NCBI RefSeq assembly: GCF_003050965.1
Contig: NZ_QAOU01000002.1
Location: 1 to 64,000, forward strand
Direction: 5' to 3'
Length of the DNA: 64,000 bases
Origin: Nitrosospira sp. Nsp2
GTDB taxonomy: Bacteria > Pseudomonadota > Gammaproteobacteria > Burkholderiales > Nitrosomonadaceae
Below the pieces are notes generated by a model. The model did no database searches, was not told where the DNA came from, and was given only the letters and a program-made list of their open reading frames with translations. Of this stretch, positions 44,714 to 53,123 are shown in pieces. The position numbers were made by a program, and so were the translations under genes. The stretch's first letter is position 1. The number at the start of each line of letters is the position of its first letter.

Positions 44714-45190
44714 ATGGATGAGAAAGACATGAGCGAGAGAAGCGCGGACGAAAAGACCAAACCGCACATCGTCGGAGTCAATCACATTGCCCTTGAGGTG
44801 GGAGATATCGACGAGGCGCTGGACTTCTACGGCCGCATCTTCGCCTTCAAATTACGGGGCCGAGGCCAGAGCGCCGCTTTTATCGACATGGGCGATCAGT
44901 TCATCGCCCTGATGAGAGGGCGGAAACAGCCCTCGGATGACCAGCGGCATTTCGGCCTGGTGGTTGATGACCGTTCGCGCGTGCGGGAGCTCGCCCAAGC
45001 GGCAGGGGCAACCATGCTGGAAGGCGGCAGGCTGGACTTCCTCGACCCGTGGGGCAACCGTGTTCAGGTGGTTGAATACCGTGACCTGCAATTTACCAAG
45101 ACGGACGCGGTGCTGAAGTACATGGGGCTGGACTTGGAAAAGACCGCGGAGGCGCAGACTGAACTGCGCGCAAAGGGTATCGAGCACTGA
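44714..45190 (+). CDS. VOC (glyoxalase-fold) family protein
   Basis: 158 residues. After a charged 18-residue start, the VOC pattern appears: VNHIALEVGDIDEALDFYGR (His metal ligand), AAFIDMGDQFIALM, QRHFGLVVDD, DPWGNRVQVVEYRD. This is one glyoxalase-like module pair; such proteins can be glyoxalases, dioxygenases or resistance proteins, and the substrate cannot be told. The start at 44714 has GAGGAAA upstream; a Met at 44696 is an alternative. Confidence 0.85.
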   Translation: MDEKDMSERSADEKTKPHIVGVNHIALEVGDIDEALDFYGRIFAFKLRGRGQSAAFIDMGDQFIALMRGRKQPSDDQRHFGLVVDDRSRVRELAQAAGATMLEGGRLDFLDPWGNRVQVVEYRDLQFTKTDAVLKYMGLDLEKTAEAQTELRAKGIEH

Positions 45191-45317
45191 GGGCGAATGG
45201 CCGCGCATAGCCGGCGCGAAAAGCCGGGAGGCTTCTGGTTTTCGAGTTATACGAGGCTGACTCTTGTAATGGCGGCCGGGATTGATGTACTCCGCGGGGT
45301 GAATCAGTTAGTGACGG

Positions 45318-45518
45318 CTATTGCTCATCGACCCATGCGCGGGCTTTTGCACTCGCGGCCTCGTGCGCCTTGCTTTCATCATCCGTCGGCTCGGCGAAGC
45401 TTTCGTAGGCAACCACGCCCTTCTCGTCAAGAATCCGGTAGCGACCATTCCAGAGACCGGTTGTGTCGTCACGCTCCGCCCAGGCAGTAATTTTGTATCC
45501 CTTGTACTCAGCATTCAT
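45318..45518 (-). CDS. Small conserved hypothetical protein
   Basis: 66 residues: MNAEYKGYKITAWAERDD, a beta-rich start (NGRYRILDEKGVVAYESF) and a helical tail (KAHEAASAKARAWVDEQ). A strong GGAGG lies 8 nt before this ATG. Similar one-domain proteins occur widely in betaproteobacteria; no function known. Confidence 0.75.
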   Translation of the reverse strand: MNAEYKGYKITAWAERDDTTGLWNGRYRILDEKGVVAYESFAEPTDDESKAHEAASAKARAWVDEQ

Positions 45519-45686
45519 GTTTGTCCTCCAGATTAGATGATGAGCGTATTGGGTTTTAAGCAAAATATCAATGTCGGTTTAGGGGGATTCGGGGTGAATT
45601 CGAGCGAAAGCGCGAAAAAATAGACGTGAGCCCAGGGACGGGATCCATCGATCCGACGCAGCCTTGCATGGTCCGACAGGGTCGGG

Positions 45687-45832
45687 TTGTACTTCAGTAC
45701 AATAGGAAAGTGCCCCAGGATTGGTAACATGCAATCGGGGAAGCAATGGTGGGGTGGTCGCTTTCCCAGTGAAAGTGGAAATAGAAGCAAACGCCATGGC
45801 CCGGTCGCAGCGATCCTGCTTCCGGGCCTTTT
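45687..45832 (+). ncRNA. Duplicated structured noncoding element, copy B (sRNA candidate)
   Basis: Second copy of the element at 42671. The start holds a perfect palindrome TTGTACT-TC-AGTACAA; then hairpin GGGGAAGC (45737-45744) with GCTTTCCC (45760-45767), AGTGAAA, GAAGCAAACGCC and a terminator (GGCCCGG 45798-45804, CCGGGCC 45822-45828, TTTT). The variable bases keep the stems paired in both copies (the two terminator stems differ in sequence but both pair), which suggests RNA structure is kept. It runs toward the convergent cpxA stop. Confidence 0.55.
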
Positions 45833-45961
45833 CGTTGGGCTGGAGGTGGCTGCACCTGCGACTGCGTCAGGGGGAGGCGACCGCGATTTTTAAACCGGTC
45901 TCCAATGCCAGGCTCGGGAAGAAGGATAAGAGGAAAAAGGCCTCGATTGGTCAAATGCTCC

Positions 45962-47329
45962 TCAAGTTCCGGCGAGCTGCAAGCGGATATGAACACTCAG
46001 CCCTTCGTCGGGTTCATTTCTCGCCATGATTTCGCCGCCATGCAGCCGAACAGCCCGTTCAGCGATGGCCAACCCGAGTCCGTATCCACCGCTTGTGCGG
46101 TCCCTCGCTTCTTCCACCCTGACGAAGGGCTCGAAAAGGTGGAGCAGCATTTCGTCAGGTACGCCGGGTCCGCGATCCCGAATCCGAACGAGGATGCGAT
46201 CCTGGCGATCTGTATCGGGCAGCATGCTTATTTCTACGGTCGTATCGGGTTTTGTGTACCTGATGGCATTGCGCACGACGTTTTCAATCGCGCTGTGCAG
46301 CAGCCTGGCGCTGGACTGGACAATCGCCGGAAAGGATTCGCGCAATTCGACCCTGCAACCACGTGACGCTGCTTCAAATTGCGCATCTTCTATAAGCCCT
46401 TCGAGCAGTTCCCGTATATCCACCTTGTCAGTACGTCCGGCATCCACTCCCGCTTCGAGGCGGGAGAGCTCAAGAAGCTGGCCGATCAGTTCATTCAGGC
46501 GTTCTATCTCGATTTCGATGCGGTCGAGCTCGTTTTCGGCCTGTCCATTTGATCGCTGGCGAGCAAGACCTAATGCAACCTGAATGCGTGCGAGCGGTGA
46601 CCGCAGTTCATGGGAGGCGTCGCTCAGCAGTTGCCGTTGCGAACTGAAGACTTTTTCGAGGCGTTCAGCCATTTTGTCGAATGCGCCTGCCAGGTCGGCG
46701 ATTTCATCGCGGCGCGTACCCATGGATGGGGAAACACGCTGGGTAAGGTCGCCGGCTGCGATATGTTGGGCGGCGCGCCGCAACCGCTCCAGCGGGAACG
46801 TCTGGTACCGGCTGAGCAACAGGCAAACCAGCGCGCTTATCAGGGCTGCAATGGTCACCGGCAACGCAATAACTCTCGGCCGCTGCAACACCCTGAGCAA
46901 TGTGATGCTCTGGAAGTCCGGCACCATGCGATACGAGCTTCCATCCGCCAGGCGGATTGACCGCAGGTGAGCCGGGGCCTTTCGTTCCATGCGTTCCGCA
47001 TGTTGGCGCCTCCTGTCCAGCCTTGTGACGATATAAGCGGGAACCTCACGCCCCAGAAGGTCCTGTCCGCTTTCATCAATCAGGAAAATCGGTATCGCTT
47101 CGCGACGGTCCAGGCGGCTAAGCCATGCTTCAAGGCCTTCGATACCGTTTTGTTTTGCTGCTGTTTGGGCTTGATCGAGATATTCGGCAAGGCGCGCACG
47201 CATGCTGCCGATATCCTGCTGGGTTCGCGTGTGTTCCAGATAGCTGGAAACCGCGAACAGGAGTAACGCGGCAAAAATTACCAAAGTAAGCCAGAACGAT
47301 AGAAATATTTTCCAGAATAATCTGTGCAC
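45962..47329 (-). CDS. cpxA: CpxA-like envelope-stress sensor histidine kinase
   Basis: 455 residues from a GTG at 47329, 1 bp after the regulator stop (47331-47333), with GGAA upstream. Membrane helix near 5-25 (IFLSFWLTLVIFAALLLFA), a periplasmic sensor domain of about 110 residues, a second helix (VIALPVTIAALISALVCLLL), HAMP linker, HisKA with the phospho-His in SDASHELRSPLARIQVALG, and HATPase (NVVRNAIRY, RDRGPGVP, GYGLGLAI). Layout and partner genes match CpxA. A frame extending to 47389 overlaps the regulator and is less likely. Confidence 0.88.
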   Translation of the reverse strand: MHRLFWKIFLSFWLTLVIFAALLLFAVSSYLEHTRTQQDIGSMRARLAEYLDQAQTAAKQNGIEGLEAWLSRLDRREAIPIFLIDESGQDLLGREVPAYIVTRLDRRRQHAERMERKAPAHLRSIRLADGSSYRMVPDFQSITLLRVLQRPRVIALPVTIAALISALVCLLLSRYQTFPLERLRRAAQHIAAGDLTQRVSPSMGTRRDEIADLAGAFDKMAERLEKVFSSQRQLLSDASHELRSPLARIQVALGLARQRSNGQAENELDRIEIEIERLNELIGQLLELSRLEAGVDAGRTDKVDIRELLEGLIEDAQFEAASRGCRVELRESFPAIVQSSARLLHSAIENVVRNAIRYTKPDTTVEISMLPDTDRQDRILVRIRDRGPGVPDEMLLHLFEPFVRVEEARDRTSGGYGLGLAIAERAVRLHGGEIMARNEPDEGLSVHIRLQLAGT

Positions 47330-47330
47330 A

Positions 47331-48029
47331 TCAGTTCCGTGAATAAATATAACCGACCCCACGGACCGTCTTGATTCGTTCCTGGCCATCAGGCAGCGGG
47401 CGCAGCTTTTTGCGCAGGTTGCTTACATGCATATCGAGACTGCGGTCATAACGGCTTAACTTGCGGCCGAGCGCCTGCTGTGAGAGGGTTGCTTTCAAAA
47501 CAACCTGACCCGCTTCCCGCAACAGCACATGCAACAGACTGAATTCGGTGCTGGTCATCGCTATGGAATGGTTCCCGCACGTAACGGTGCGGGAACCATT
47601 GTGCATGACGATATCATCAAGTACTATTTGATCGGGCCGATCTTTTCCATTCTGGAACTCGCCTTGCGCCTCTGCTCTTCTTAAAATTGCGCGAATTCGC
47701 GCCAACAGCACGCGGGGATTGGAGGGTTTCGCGAGATAGTCGTCTGCTCCAAGCTCAAGCCCGACGATGCTGTCGACGTCATGCCCGCGCGCGGTCAGCA
47801 TAAGCACAGGAAGTTGGGACCGGGTGCGCAGTTCACGCAATACATCGAAACCATTTCGGCGCGGCATCATCACATCGAGTATCAGCAGATCATACTGGTT
47901 GGCCGCGATTTTACTTAACGTCATGTCGCCATCATGCGCCACATCGACATCGAAGCCTTCTACCGCAAGATAATCCACCAGCATGCCGCTCAATTCGATA
48001 TCGTCATCCGCCAACAGTATGTGGGCCAT
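47331..48029 (-). CDS. cpxR: CpxR-like OmpR-family response regulator
   Basis: 232 residues. Receiver domain with LLADDDIELSGML, phospho-acceptor Asp in LLILDVMMPRRNGFDVL, and Lys in LGADDYLAKP. C-terminal winged helix (MTSTEFSLLHVLLREAGQVV, RSLDMHVSNLRKKL, KTVRGVGYIYSRN). It is followed immediately by the kinase and is divergent from a Spy/CpxP-like gene, the classic Cpx arrangement. A perfect CpxR box in the shared promoter region supports the name. Confidence 0.9.
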   Translation of the reverse strand: MAHILLADDDIELSGMLVDYLAVEGFDVDVAHDGDMTLSKIAANQYDLLILDVMMPRRNGFDVLRELRTRSQLPVLMLTARGHDVDSIVGLELGADDYLAKPSNPRVLLARIRAILRRAEAQGEFQNGKDRPDQIVLDDIVMHNGSRTVTCGNHSIAMTSTEFSLLHVLLREAGQVVLKATLSQQALGRKLSRYDRSLDMHVSNLRKKLRPLPDGQERIKTVRGVGYIYSRN

Positions 48030-48127
48030 CCGTTTTTTCCAGGTTAATCGTTTGCAAAGGCTTGCCTGATGTATCTGCTACGGATATTGCCAAATTAATG
48101 CGGCCAAATACAGCGCCCCCCGGACTC

Positions 48128-48142
48128 TTTACACAACTTTAC
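48128..48142 (-). promoter_or_regulatory. CpxR box
   Basis: The minus strand reads GTAAAGTTGTGTAAA, an exact match to the E. coli CpxR consensus GTAAA-N5-GTAAA. It lies between the divergent cpxR and spy/cpxP-like genes, 16 bp before a TTGACA (48159-48164) that could be the -35 of the latter, though no good -10 is visible. Confidence 0.8.
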
Positions 48143-48244
48143 GCTTCCGTAACCCTTCTTGACATTGCCCGGTCGTATTCTTTGTTCAAGCCGTACACAT
48201 TCGCGGCGATATTCTCCGACAACACTATCAAGAGGACTGGCTAA

Positions 48245-48739
48245 ATGAAAACAATCGTCAAAATTTCATTGATCGGCGGGTTACTGGCAAGCAGTATGGC
48301 TTTGGCCGATCCGCATTCGGACACGTATTTGAAAGACGGCGCGCGAGGATGCCATCACGGGGCACGTTCCGGAAAGATAGGGCAAGGTATGGAGGGCAAA
48401 GGGCTGTATTGGGAAAAGATGGCGGATCGCCTCCAACTCACGACGGCGCAGCGCGCATCGGTTAAAGCGGCTGTGGAAAACGCCAAGCCCCGATTTGCAG
48501 ATCTAAAGGAAAAAATGCGGACCAATCGAAAAGCGTTAAAAGAACTTGGGCGAGCCGGAAACAGTGACGAAAGCCGGTTGGAGGCATTGGCACGGGAGCG
48601 GGGTAATCTGGTGGCCGACCTGACCATTCAGCGCAGCCGGACACGTAATGACATAAATAATGTGTTCACCGATGCCCAGCGGGAGCAGATGAAACAGATG
48701 CGTGAGAAGCATCGGCAGGAGCATCGCAATAAAGCCTGA
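48245..48739 (+). CDS. Periplasmic Spy/CpxP-like LTxxQ protein
   Basis: 164 residues. The signal peptide (about 1-21, ending MALA before DPHS) is followed by a helical body with the family motif LTTAQRASVKAAVE (LTxxQ) near residue 65 and a second FTDAQREQMKQMREKH near 140 (a degenerate repeat of the motif). CpxP in E. coli inhibits CpxA and aids clearance of misfolded proteins; Spy is a chaperone. Position beside cpxR and the CpxR box make it a likely Cpx target that feeds back on the sensor. Confidence 0.88.
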   Translation: MKTIVKISLIGGLLASSMALADPHSDTYLKDGARGCHHGARSGKIGQGMEGKGLYWEKMADRLQLTTAQRASVKAAVENAKPRFADLKEKMRTNRKALKELGRAGNSDESRLEALARERGNLVADLTIQRSRTRNDINNVFTDAQREQMKQMREKHRQEHRNKA

Positions 48740-49100
48740 AACGCAACCGGTCCAGGGAATATAATCCGGGTCTGCGCGACCTGTGGAACAATGGCCGCCA
48801 GCCGAAGGAGATTTGATCCTGCCCCCGGGATAAGCCCGAGCCCTGCCGACAGGCAGGGCCTATTTGGGGAGTCGCCTAATGGTTCCTAAGGACGGGCGCA
48901 ATCCGGAATAGGGGAGGGTCAATATCAGGCGCGCGTAAATCGCCGGAATCCGCCATGGCGAGTTAACGGAACCAGGTAACTGAGCCAAGGTAACTAAGGG
49001 TTAGGTTCGTCTGCCGGTATTTCACAATGCGGACCACACCTTCAACTCATGGCGGATGTGCCGCACCTCGACAATTGTTTTCATATATCAATAGGTTGGT
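48740..49100. other. Intergenic region with hairpin
   Basis: About 360 bp. A perfect 8-bp stem GCCCTGCC (48840-48847) / GGCAGGGC (48852-48859) with GACA loop may end the spy-like mRNA, although the T-run is poor. Short direct repeats (AGGTAACT) occur near 48975-48990. No gene seen. Confidence 0.5.
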
Positions 49101-49763
49101 ATGAACAGACTATCGGGACTTTGCATCATCCTGCCGCTATGCGTCATCGTTACCGGCTGCGCAGGATTTCGCGGCGGCTGGGAAAGTGCCGCTTATTTCG
49201 ATGGTACTGCTCCCGTCGCACCCCAGCGGCAGCGTTCGACCGAGGGGCCTGAGCTGAACCTCCCCGGATTGAATCTGCATGTCGGTATCGACAACCGGCT
49301 GCAAACTTACGACACGCAGATTTTCTTCGGCTTGCCGCTCTCTGTTGACCCGCGCAATCTATATCCCAAAAATTATCGGCCCGGGAAGACCCGGGTCTTT
49401 GTGGACGTGACGCCGCGGACAGGCGGGTTTGTGTTCCGGCCGCTACTTGCATCGCTCGTGATCGGCAGCACGCATTATCCAGCAGTGCGGGGGTTTGAGT
49501 TTGGTATGTGGGATGCGGAGGGACAGCAGACGAATACCGGCGGAGTATGGGATCACCGCGATGTCGGAGGAGGGGTGTCCCTCACCGAGCCCCATAAACG
49601 GTATCGATTGTCGCTGGAATTCGACATTCCCGTTCCGTCGCCCAAGTCCCCCGACATTTTGCTCGATCTTTCCCGCGCGCTTCAGGACCTCGGCAGTGTT
49701 GGAGACCCACCGTTGCCGCTGATCCGGTTTGCGCCGGTTAAATGGGAGGAGGGGTATACCTGA
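49101..49763 (+). CDS. Lipoprotein of unknown function
   Basis: 220 residues. The lipobox (PLCVIVTGC) gives lipidation near residue 20. The mature protein is beta-rich, with TRVFVDVTPRTGGFVFRP and YRLSLEFDIPVP. It resembles hypothetical lipoproteins of the same clade; no catalytic residues recognised. It lies alone just before the HAF array. Confidence 0.7.
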   Translation: MNRLSGLCIILPLCVIVTGCAGFRGGWESAAYFDGTAPVAPQRQRSTEGPELNLPGLNLHVGIDNRLQTYDTQIFFGLPLSVDPRNLYPKNYRPGKTRVFVDVTPRTGGFVFRPLLASLVIGSTHYPAVRGFEFGMWDAEGQQTNTGGVWDHRDVGGGVSLTEPHKRYRLSLEFDIPVPSPKSPDILLDLSRALQDLGSVGDPPLPLIRFAPVKWEEGYT

Positions 49764-49866
49764 TCCGAAATTTTTGAGCATGATTTGAGCGGTCTTCTAT
49801 ATTGAAAACGAAGCGCCCCGGTTGTAGGGTCAGCGGGAGCGCTGTTTTCCTCAGGAGAACTTCATC

Positions 49867-49947
49867 ATGAAGGTCACCCATCGCTACAGAATCCCCAGCT
49901 TTGTGCGCGCCGCAGCCCTGTTTGCTTGCCGCTACAGGATTACTTAG
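49867..49947 (+). pseudogene. HAF-array remnant: signal-peptide stub
   Basis: CAGGAGAACTTCATC then MKVTHRYRIPSFVRAAALFA, clearly the leader and signal peptide start of array copies G and I (MKIAHRSKV, MKITRRSRV), but TAG ends it at residue 26. It lies 0.8 kb left of an internal HAF scrap (50714), so both may be ends of one disrupted copy with later DNA between. Confidence 0.75.
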
Positions 49948-49948
49948 G

Positions 49949-50143
49949 CTAATCCTCCAACGCGTATCGGCTCATCACGTCGTTCGAGTCGATGCTGCTC
50001 TCGGCCCAGTATGCGCTCTCAAGGTTCCTGATGCCCGTGCGTGTCAGCTCAGACAGATAGTATTCCCTGTCGTGCCCATACCGCTCGATCAGGCGGTTCA
50101 GCCTTGATTCAATATCAGAGTTAATCTCCAGCCTGAGTTCCAT
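49949..50143 (-). CDS. Ribbon-helix-helix (antitoxin-like) small protein
   Basis: 64 residues: MELRLEINSDIESRLNRLIE, the DNA-binding strand and first helix of a CopG/RHH fold, then YYLSELTRTGIRNLE and an acidic tail. A strong GAGGAG lies before the ATG. It is typical of antitoxins, but no toxin gene is adjacent on the same strand: the downstream side holds the HAF stub. It may be an orphan antitoxin carried in by an insertion. Confidence 0.6.
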   Translation of the reverse strand: MELRLEINSDIESRLNRLIERYGHDREYYLSELTRTGIRNLESAYWAESSIDSNDVMSRYALED

Positions 50144-50713
50144 AGTATCGCTCCTCTATTTTGAACTGCTCTTCCTTCCAGTTAAAAGCCCAAACCGCGA
50201 ATAGCCGGTTGAATTGAACGAACCCCGCTTCTCCTGCACACGGTTTTGATATTACGGTTTTTCGGAACTATAACAATTGGACCAAAGTACACTTAGTGAA
50301 TCGATGAGGCAGTGGACGGCTTTATAAACGTTCGTGCTCTGTCTGCCGATTGGGCTTCAGTATTAAGCTACCTGATCCCCTAAGAACGCACGCACTACCG
50401 AAGCAGCACGGCGACGGAAGTACACAGTCAGCAGCACCGGATTCCTGCTGGACAAGAGTCGAAGACCTGTCATGCCTCTGGTAGGAGCGGCCTGATGGGA
50501 CCATGTTGCGACGAAAGCGCGTGCTCGTCTAAAACACGCCTCAGAAACTATTACCATTACACGATCGATGCTTTCGCGCGCCCATGTGCTGGAGGAGCCC
50601 CGGGCTTTTACCCTGCCTGACTCTGCAAACGGACTACTACAGCATTGCAGATGCATTTATGTGCTGGTTGGCCTAACTTGACCTAAACCAGGAATTCATC
50701 CTGCCTTGGCAGT
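50144..50713. other. Intergenic region with REP-like sequence
   Basis: About 570 bp without a gene. The stretch 50480-50535 (GGTAGGAGCGGCCTG, GCGACGAAAGCGCGTGCT) resembles a REP-type repeat and shares 22 of 26 bases at 50508-50533 with 58061-58086 in the array. Otherwise unstructured. Confidence 0.45.
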
Positions 50714-50812
50714 TCGGCTCGGTCTCCTTGCTCGGCATATGGAATGAACAATAGCGGTGAAGTGGCGGGTTCGTCCACATCGGCATCCAGCGGCCACCAG
50801 CAGGGGCTGTAC
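50714..50812 (+). pseudogene. HAF-array remnant: half repeat unit
   Basis: TATGGAATGAACAATAGCGG encodes YGMNNSGEVAGSS, a HAF core (GxNNSGxVAGSS), with GSVSL in a shifted frame before it. The promoter and leader of copy B follow directly. Remnant of an older array member. Confidence 0.65.
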
Positions 50813-50903
50813 TGTGTCACATCCGCTGTAACATTTCATAACCTATACTTGAATATCGAAAACACGCTGATCAACCTTGTCCTGATCTTCGTTGGAGGAT
50901 CTG

Positions 50904-51638
50904 ATGAACATTCACCACTGCTACACACTGCGCAACCTTATCCTGGCCGCAGTCCTGACTATTGGGTTCGCATCTTCCGCGCTTGCTCAGGAGCGTGCTT
51001 TTTTAGTTGACCTTAACAGCAAGGAAGCAACCGACCTCGGCACACTCGGTGGAGACTTTAGCTTCGCCAGGGGGATCAACGACATGGGGCAGGTGGTAGG
51101 GGAATCCGTGACTGACAACGGGCAGGTCCGTGCCTTCATCACCGGCCCTGATGGCGTAGGCATGACCGACCTCGGCACACTCGGTGGAGACGTGAGCATC
51201 GCTTACGGAATCAACGACGCCGGGCAAGTGGCAGGGGGATCCGATATTGTCAACGGGGGGACCCATGCCTTCCTCACCGGCCCTGAAGGCGTAGGCATGA
51301 CTGATCTCGGCACACTCGGCGGAGACTATAGCTTCGCTTCCGGGATCAACGACGCCGGGCAGGTGGTAGGGTACTCGTACACTGACAAAGGCCAGTTCGA
51401 TGTCTTCATCACGGGCGCCAATGGCGGAGGCATGACCGACCTCGGCTCCTTGGTGAGTCCGCCGCCCGGTTTTGCTTACTTTGCCCACGCTACAGCCATC
51501 AATAACCATGGGCAACTGGCTGCAGTAGCTGTAGTTCCCGAACCGGAGATGTATGCAATGCTGTTGTCAGGCCTTGGCTTGATCGGCTTTTTAGCGCCCG
51601 GGCGAGCAACTGCATGGAATTTACCATCCAAGGCATAA
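50904..51638 (+). CDS. HAF-repeat PEP-CTERM protein, copy B (four units)
   Basis: 244 residues, B/C/D group. Signal peptide MNIHHCYTLRNLILAAVLTI to SSALAQ. Only four cores are present (GINDMGQVVG, GINDAGQVAG, GINDAGQVVG, AINNHGQLAA), against seven in its relatives, which implies loss of three units. PEP-CTERM: VPEPEMYAMLLSGLGLIGFL, then a short tail. Loss of one base against copy C (CATGGAATTT versus CATAGGAATTT) removed the shared stop and added seven residues (WNLPSKA). GGAGG lies before the ATG. Confidence 0.88.
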   Translation: MNIHHCYTLRNLILAAVLTIGFASSALAQERAFLVDLNSKEATDLGTLGGDFSFARGINDMGQVVGESVTDNGQVRAFITGPDGVGMTDLGTLGGDVSIAYGINDAGQVAGGSDIVNGGTHAFLTGPEGVGMTDLGTLGGDYSFASGINDAGQVVGYSYTDKGQFDVFITGANGGGMTDLGSLVSPPPGFAYFAHATAINNHGQLAAVAVVPEPEMYAMLLSGLGLIGFLAPGRATAWNLPSKA

Positions 51639-51820
51639 AGGATGATTTCCCTCTTTGGCTTCCTTGTCACCTCATGCGTTTGCTCGAAAAAACGATAGAT
51701 CAGCTTTCAATCGCTGTACCTGTCACATCCGCTCTAACATTCATAACCTATACTGGGATATCGAAAACACGCTGGTCAACCTTGTCGTAATCTTTGGCGG
51801 AGGATCTGATGAACATTCAG
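51601..51820 (+). repeat. Duplicated B-C spacer (parallel to 52921-53135)
   Basis: The DNA between copies B and C closely parallels that between C and D: the same end of gene (GGCGAGCAACTGCAT), GCATAAAGG, AAAAAACGAT, CAGCTTTCAATCGCTGTAC, CACATCCGCTCTAACATTC, a TATACT-like -10 and GGAGGATCTGATGAACATTC. The unit of amplification therefore was gene plus promoter. Confidence 0.8.
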
Positions 51821-52937
51821 CATTGCTACCCACTGCGCAACCTTATCCTGGCCGCAATTCTGACTATTGGGTTCGCATCTTCCGCGCTCGCCCAGGAGCG
51901 TGCTTTTTTAGTTGACCTTAACAGCAAGGAAGCAATCAACCTTGGCACAATCGGTGGAGACCGGAGCTATGCAAACGCTATCAATGATGCGGGGCAGGTG
52001 GCAGGGTACTCCGGGACTGCCAACGGGCAGACCCATGCCTTCATCGCGGGCCGTGATGGCATAGGCATGACCGATCTTGGCACACTCGGTGGAGACGACA
52101 GCTATGCTAACGGGATCAATGACGCGGGGCGGGTGGTAGGGTACTCCGAGACTGACAAAGGGCTGACCCATGCCTTCATCGCGGGCCGTGATGGCATAGG
52201 CATGACCGATCTTGGCACACTCGGTGGAGACGACAGCTATGCTAACGGGATCAATGACGCGGGGCGGGTGGTAGGGTACTCCGAGACTGACAAAGGGCTG
52301 ACCCATGCCTTCATCACCGGCCCTGATGGCCTAGGCATGACCGATCTCGGCACACTCGGTGGAGACGTGAGCTACGCTACCGGGATCAATGACGCGGGGC
52401 GCGTGGTAGGGTACTCCTACACTGGCAACGGGCAGACCCATGCCTTCATCACGGGCCCTGATGGCGCCGGCATGACCGACCTCGGCACGCTCGGTGGAGA
52501 CAACGAGTTGGGCTACTGGGATCAACGACGCGGGGCAGGTGATAGGCGTATCCAGGACTGACAACGGTCAGGAGCATGCCTTCATCACGGGCCCTGATGG
52601 CGCAGGCATGGCCGATCTCGGCACACTCGGTGGAAACCAAAGCGTCGCTTACGGGATCAACGACGCGGGAGAGGTGGTAGGGGCAGCCCAAGATGCTGAT
52701 AACCGGGGGCTCCACGCCTTCATCACCAGCCCCAATGGCTTAAGTATGACTGGTCTTGACTCCTTGGTGAATCCGCCGACTGGTTTTACTTACAACTTTA
52801 CGGACGCTAATGCCATCAATAACCACGGGCAGCTGGCTGCAGTGGCAGTAGTAGTTCCGGAGCCAGAGATGTATGCAATGCTGCTGTCAGGCCTTGGCCT
52901 GATCGGCTTTTTAGCGCGCGGGCGAGCAACTGCATAG
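51809..52937 (+). pseudogene. HAF-repeat PEP-CTERM gene, copy C (frameshifted)
   Basis: Signal peptide MNIQHCYPLRNLILAAILTI to SSALAQ, then seven units. The first four lie in the starting frame; near 52502-52506 an extra base (GACAACGAGT where relatives have one codon less a base) shifts the frame and a stop follows at 52561. The rest (cores GINDAGQVIG, GINDAGEVVG, AINNHGQLAA and VPEPEMYAMLLSGLGLIGFL) is intact in the +1 frame to 52937. Without correction the product lacks the last three units and the sorting signal. The frameshift is not in a homopolymer. It could be a sequencing error, a recent mutation or a switch. Confidence 0.85.
52031..52300 (+). repeat. Perfect 135-bp tandem duplication inside copy C
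   Basis: 52031-52165 and 52166-52300 appear identical base for base, each encoding one 45-residue unit with FIAGRDGIGMTDLG and GINDAGRVVGYSETDKGL. Other units in the array differ at many positions, so this copying event is recent. It brings copy C to seven units. Confidence 0.9.
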
Positions 52938-53123
52938 GAATTTCCACCGCAAGCATAAAGGTTGGTGTCCCTCGATCGCTTCCTTGTTATCTCATGTCTT
53001 TTTGCTCAAAAAACGATGCATCAGCTTTCAATCGCTGTACGTATCACATCCGCTCTAACATTCGTGATCTATCCTGAATATCGAAAACACGCTGATCTTG
53101 TCGTGATCTCTGTGGAGGATCTG

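Noticed and set aside
49949-50143. Complete toxin-antitoxin pair around the RHH gene
   Set aside because: No toxin-like gene lies next to it; only an orphan RHH protein can be supported.
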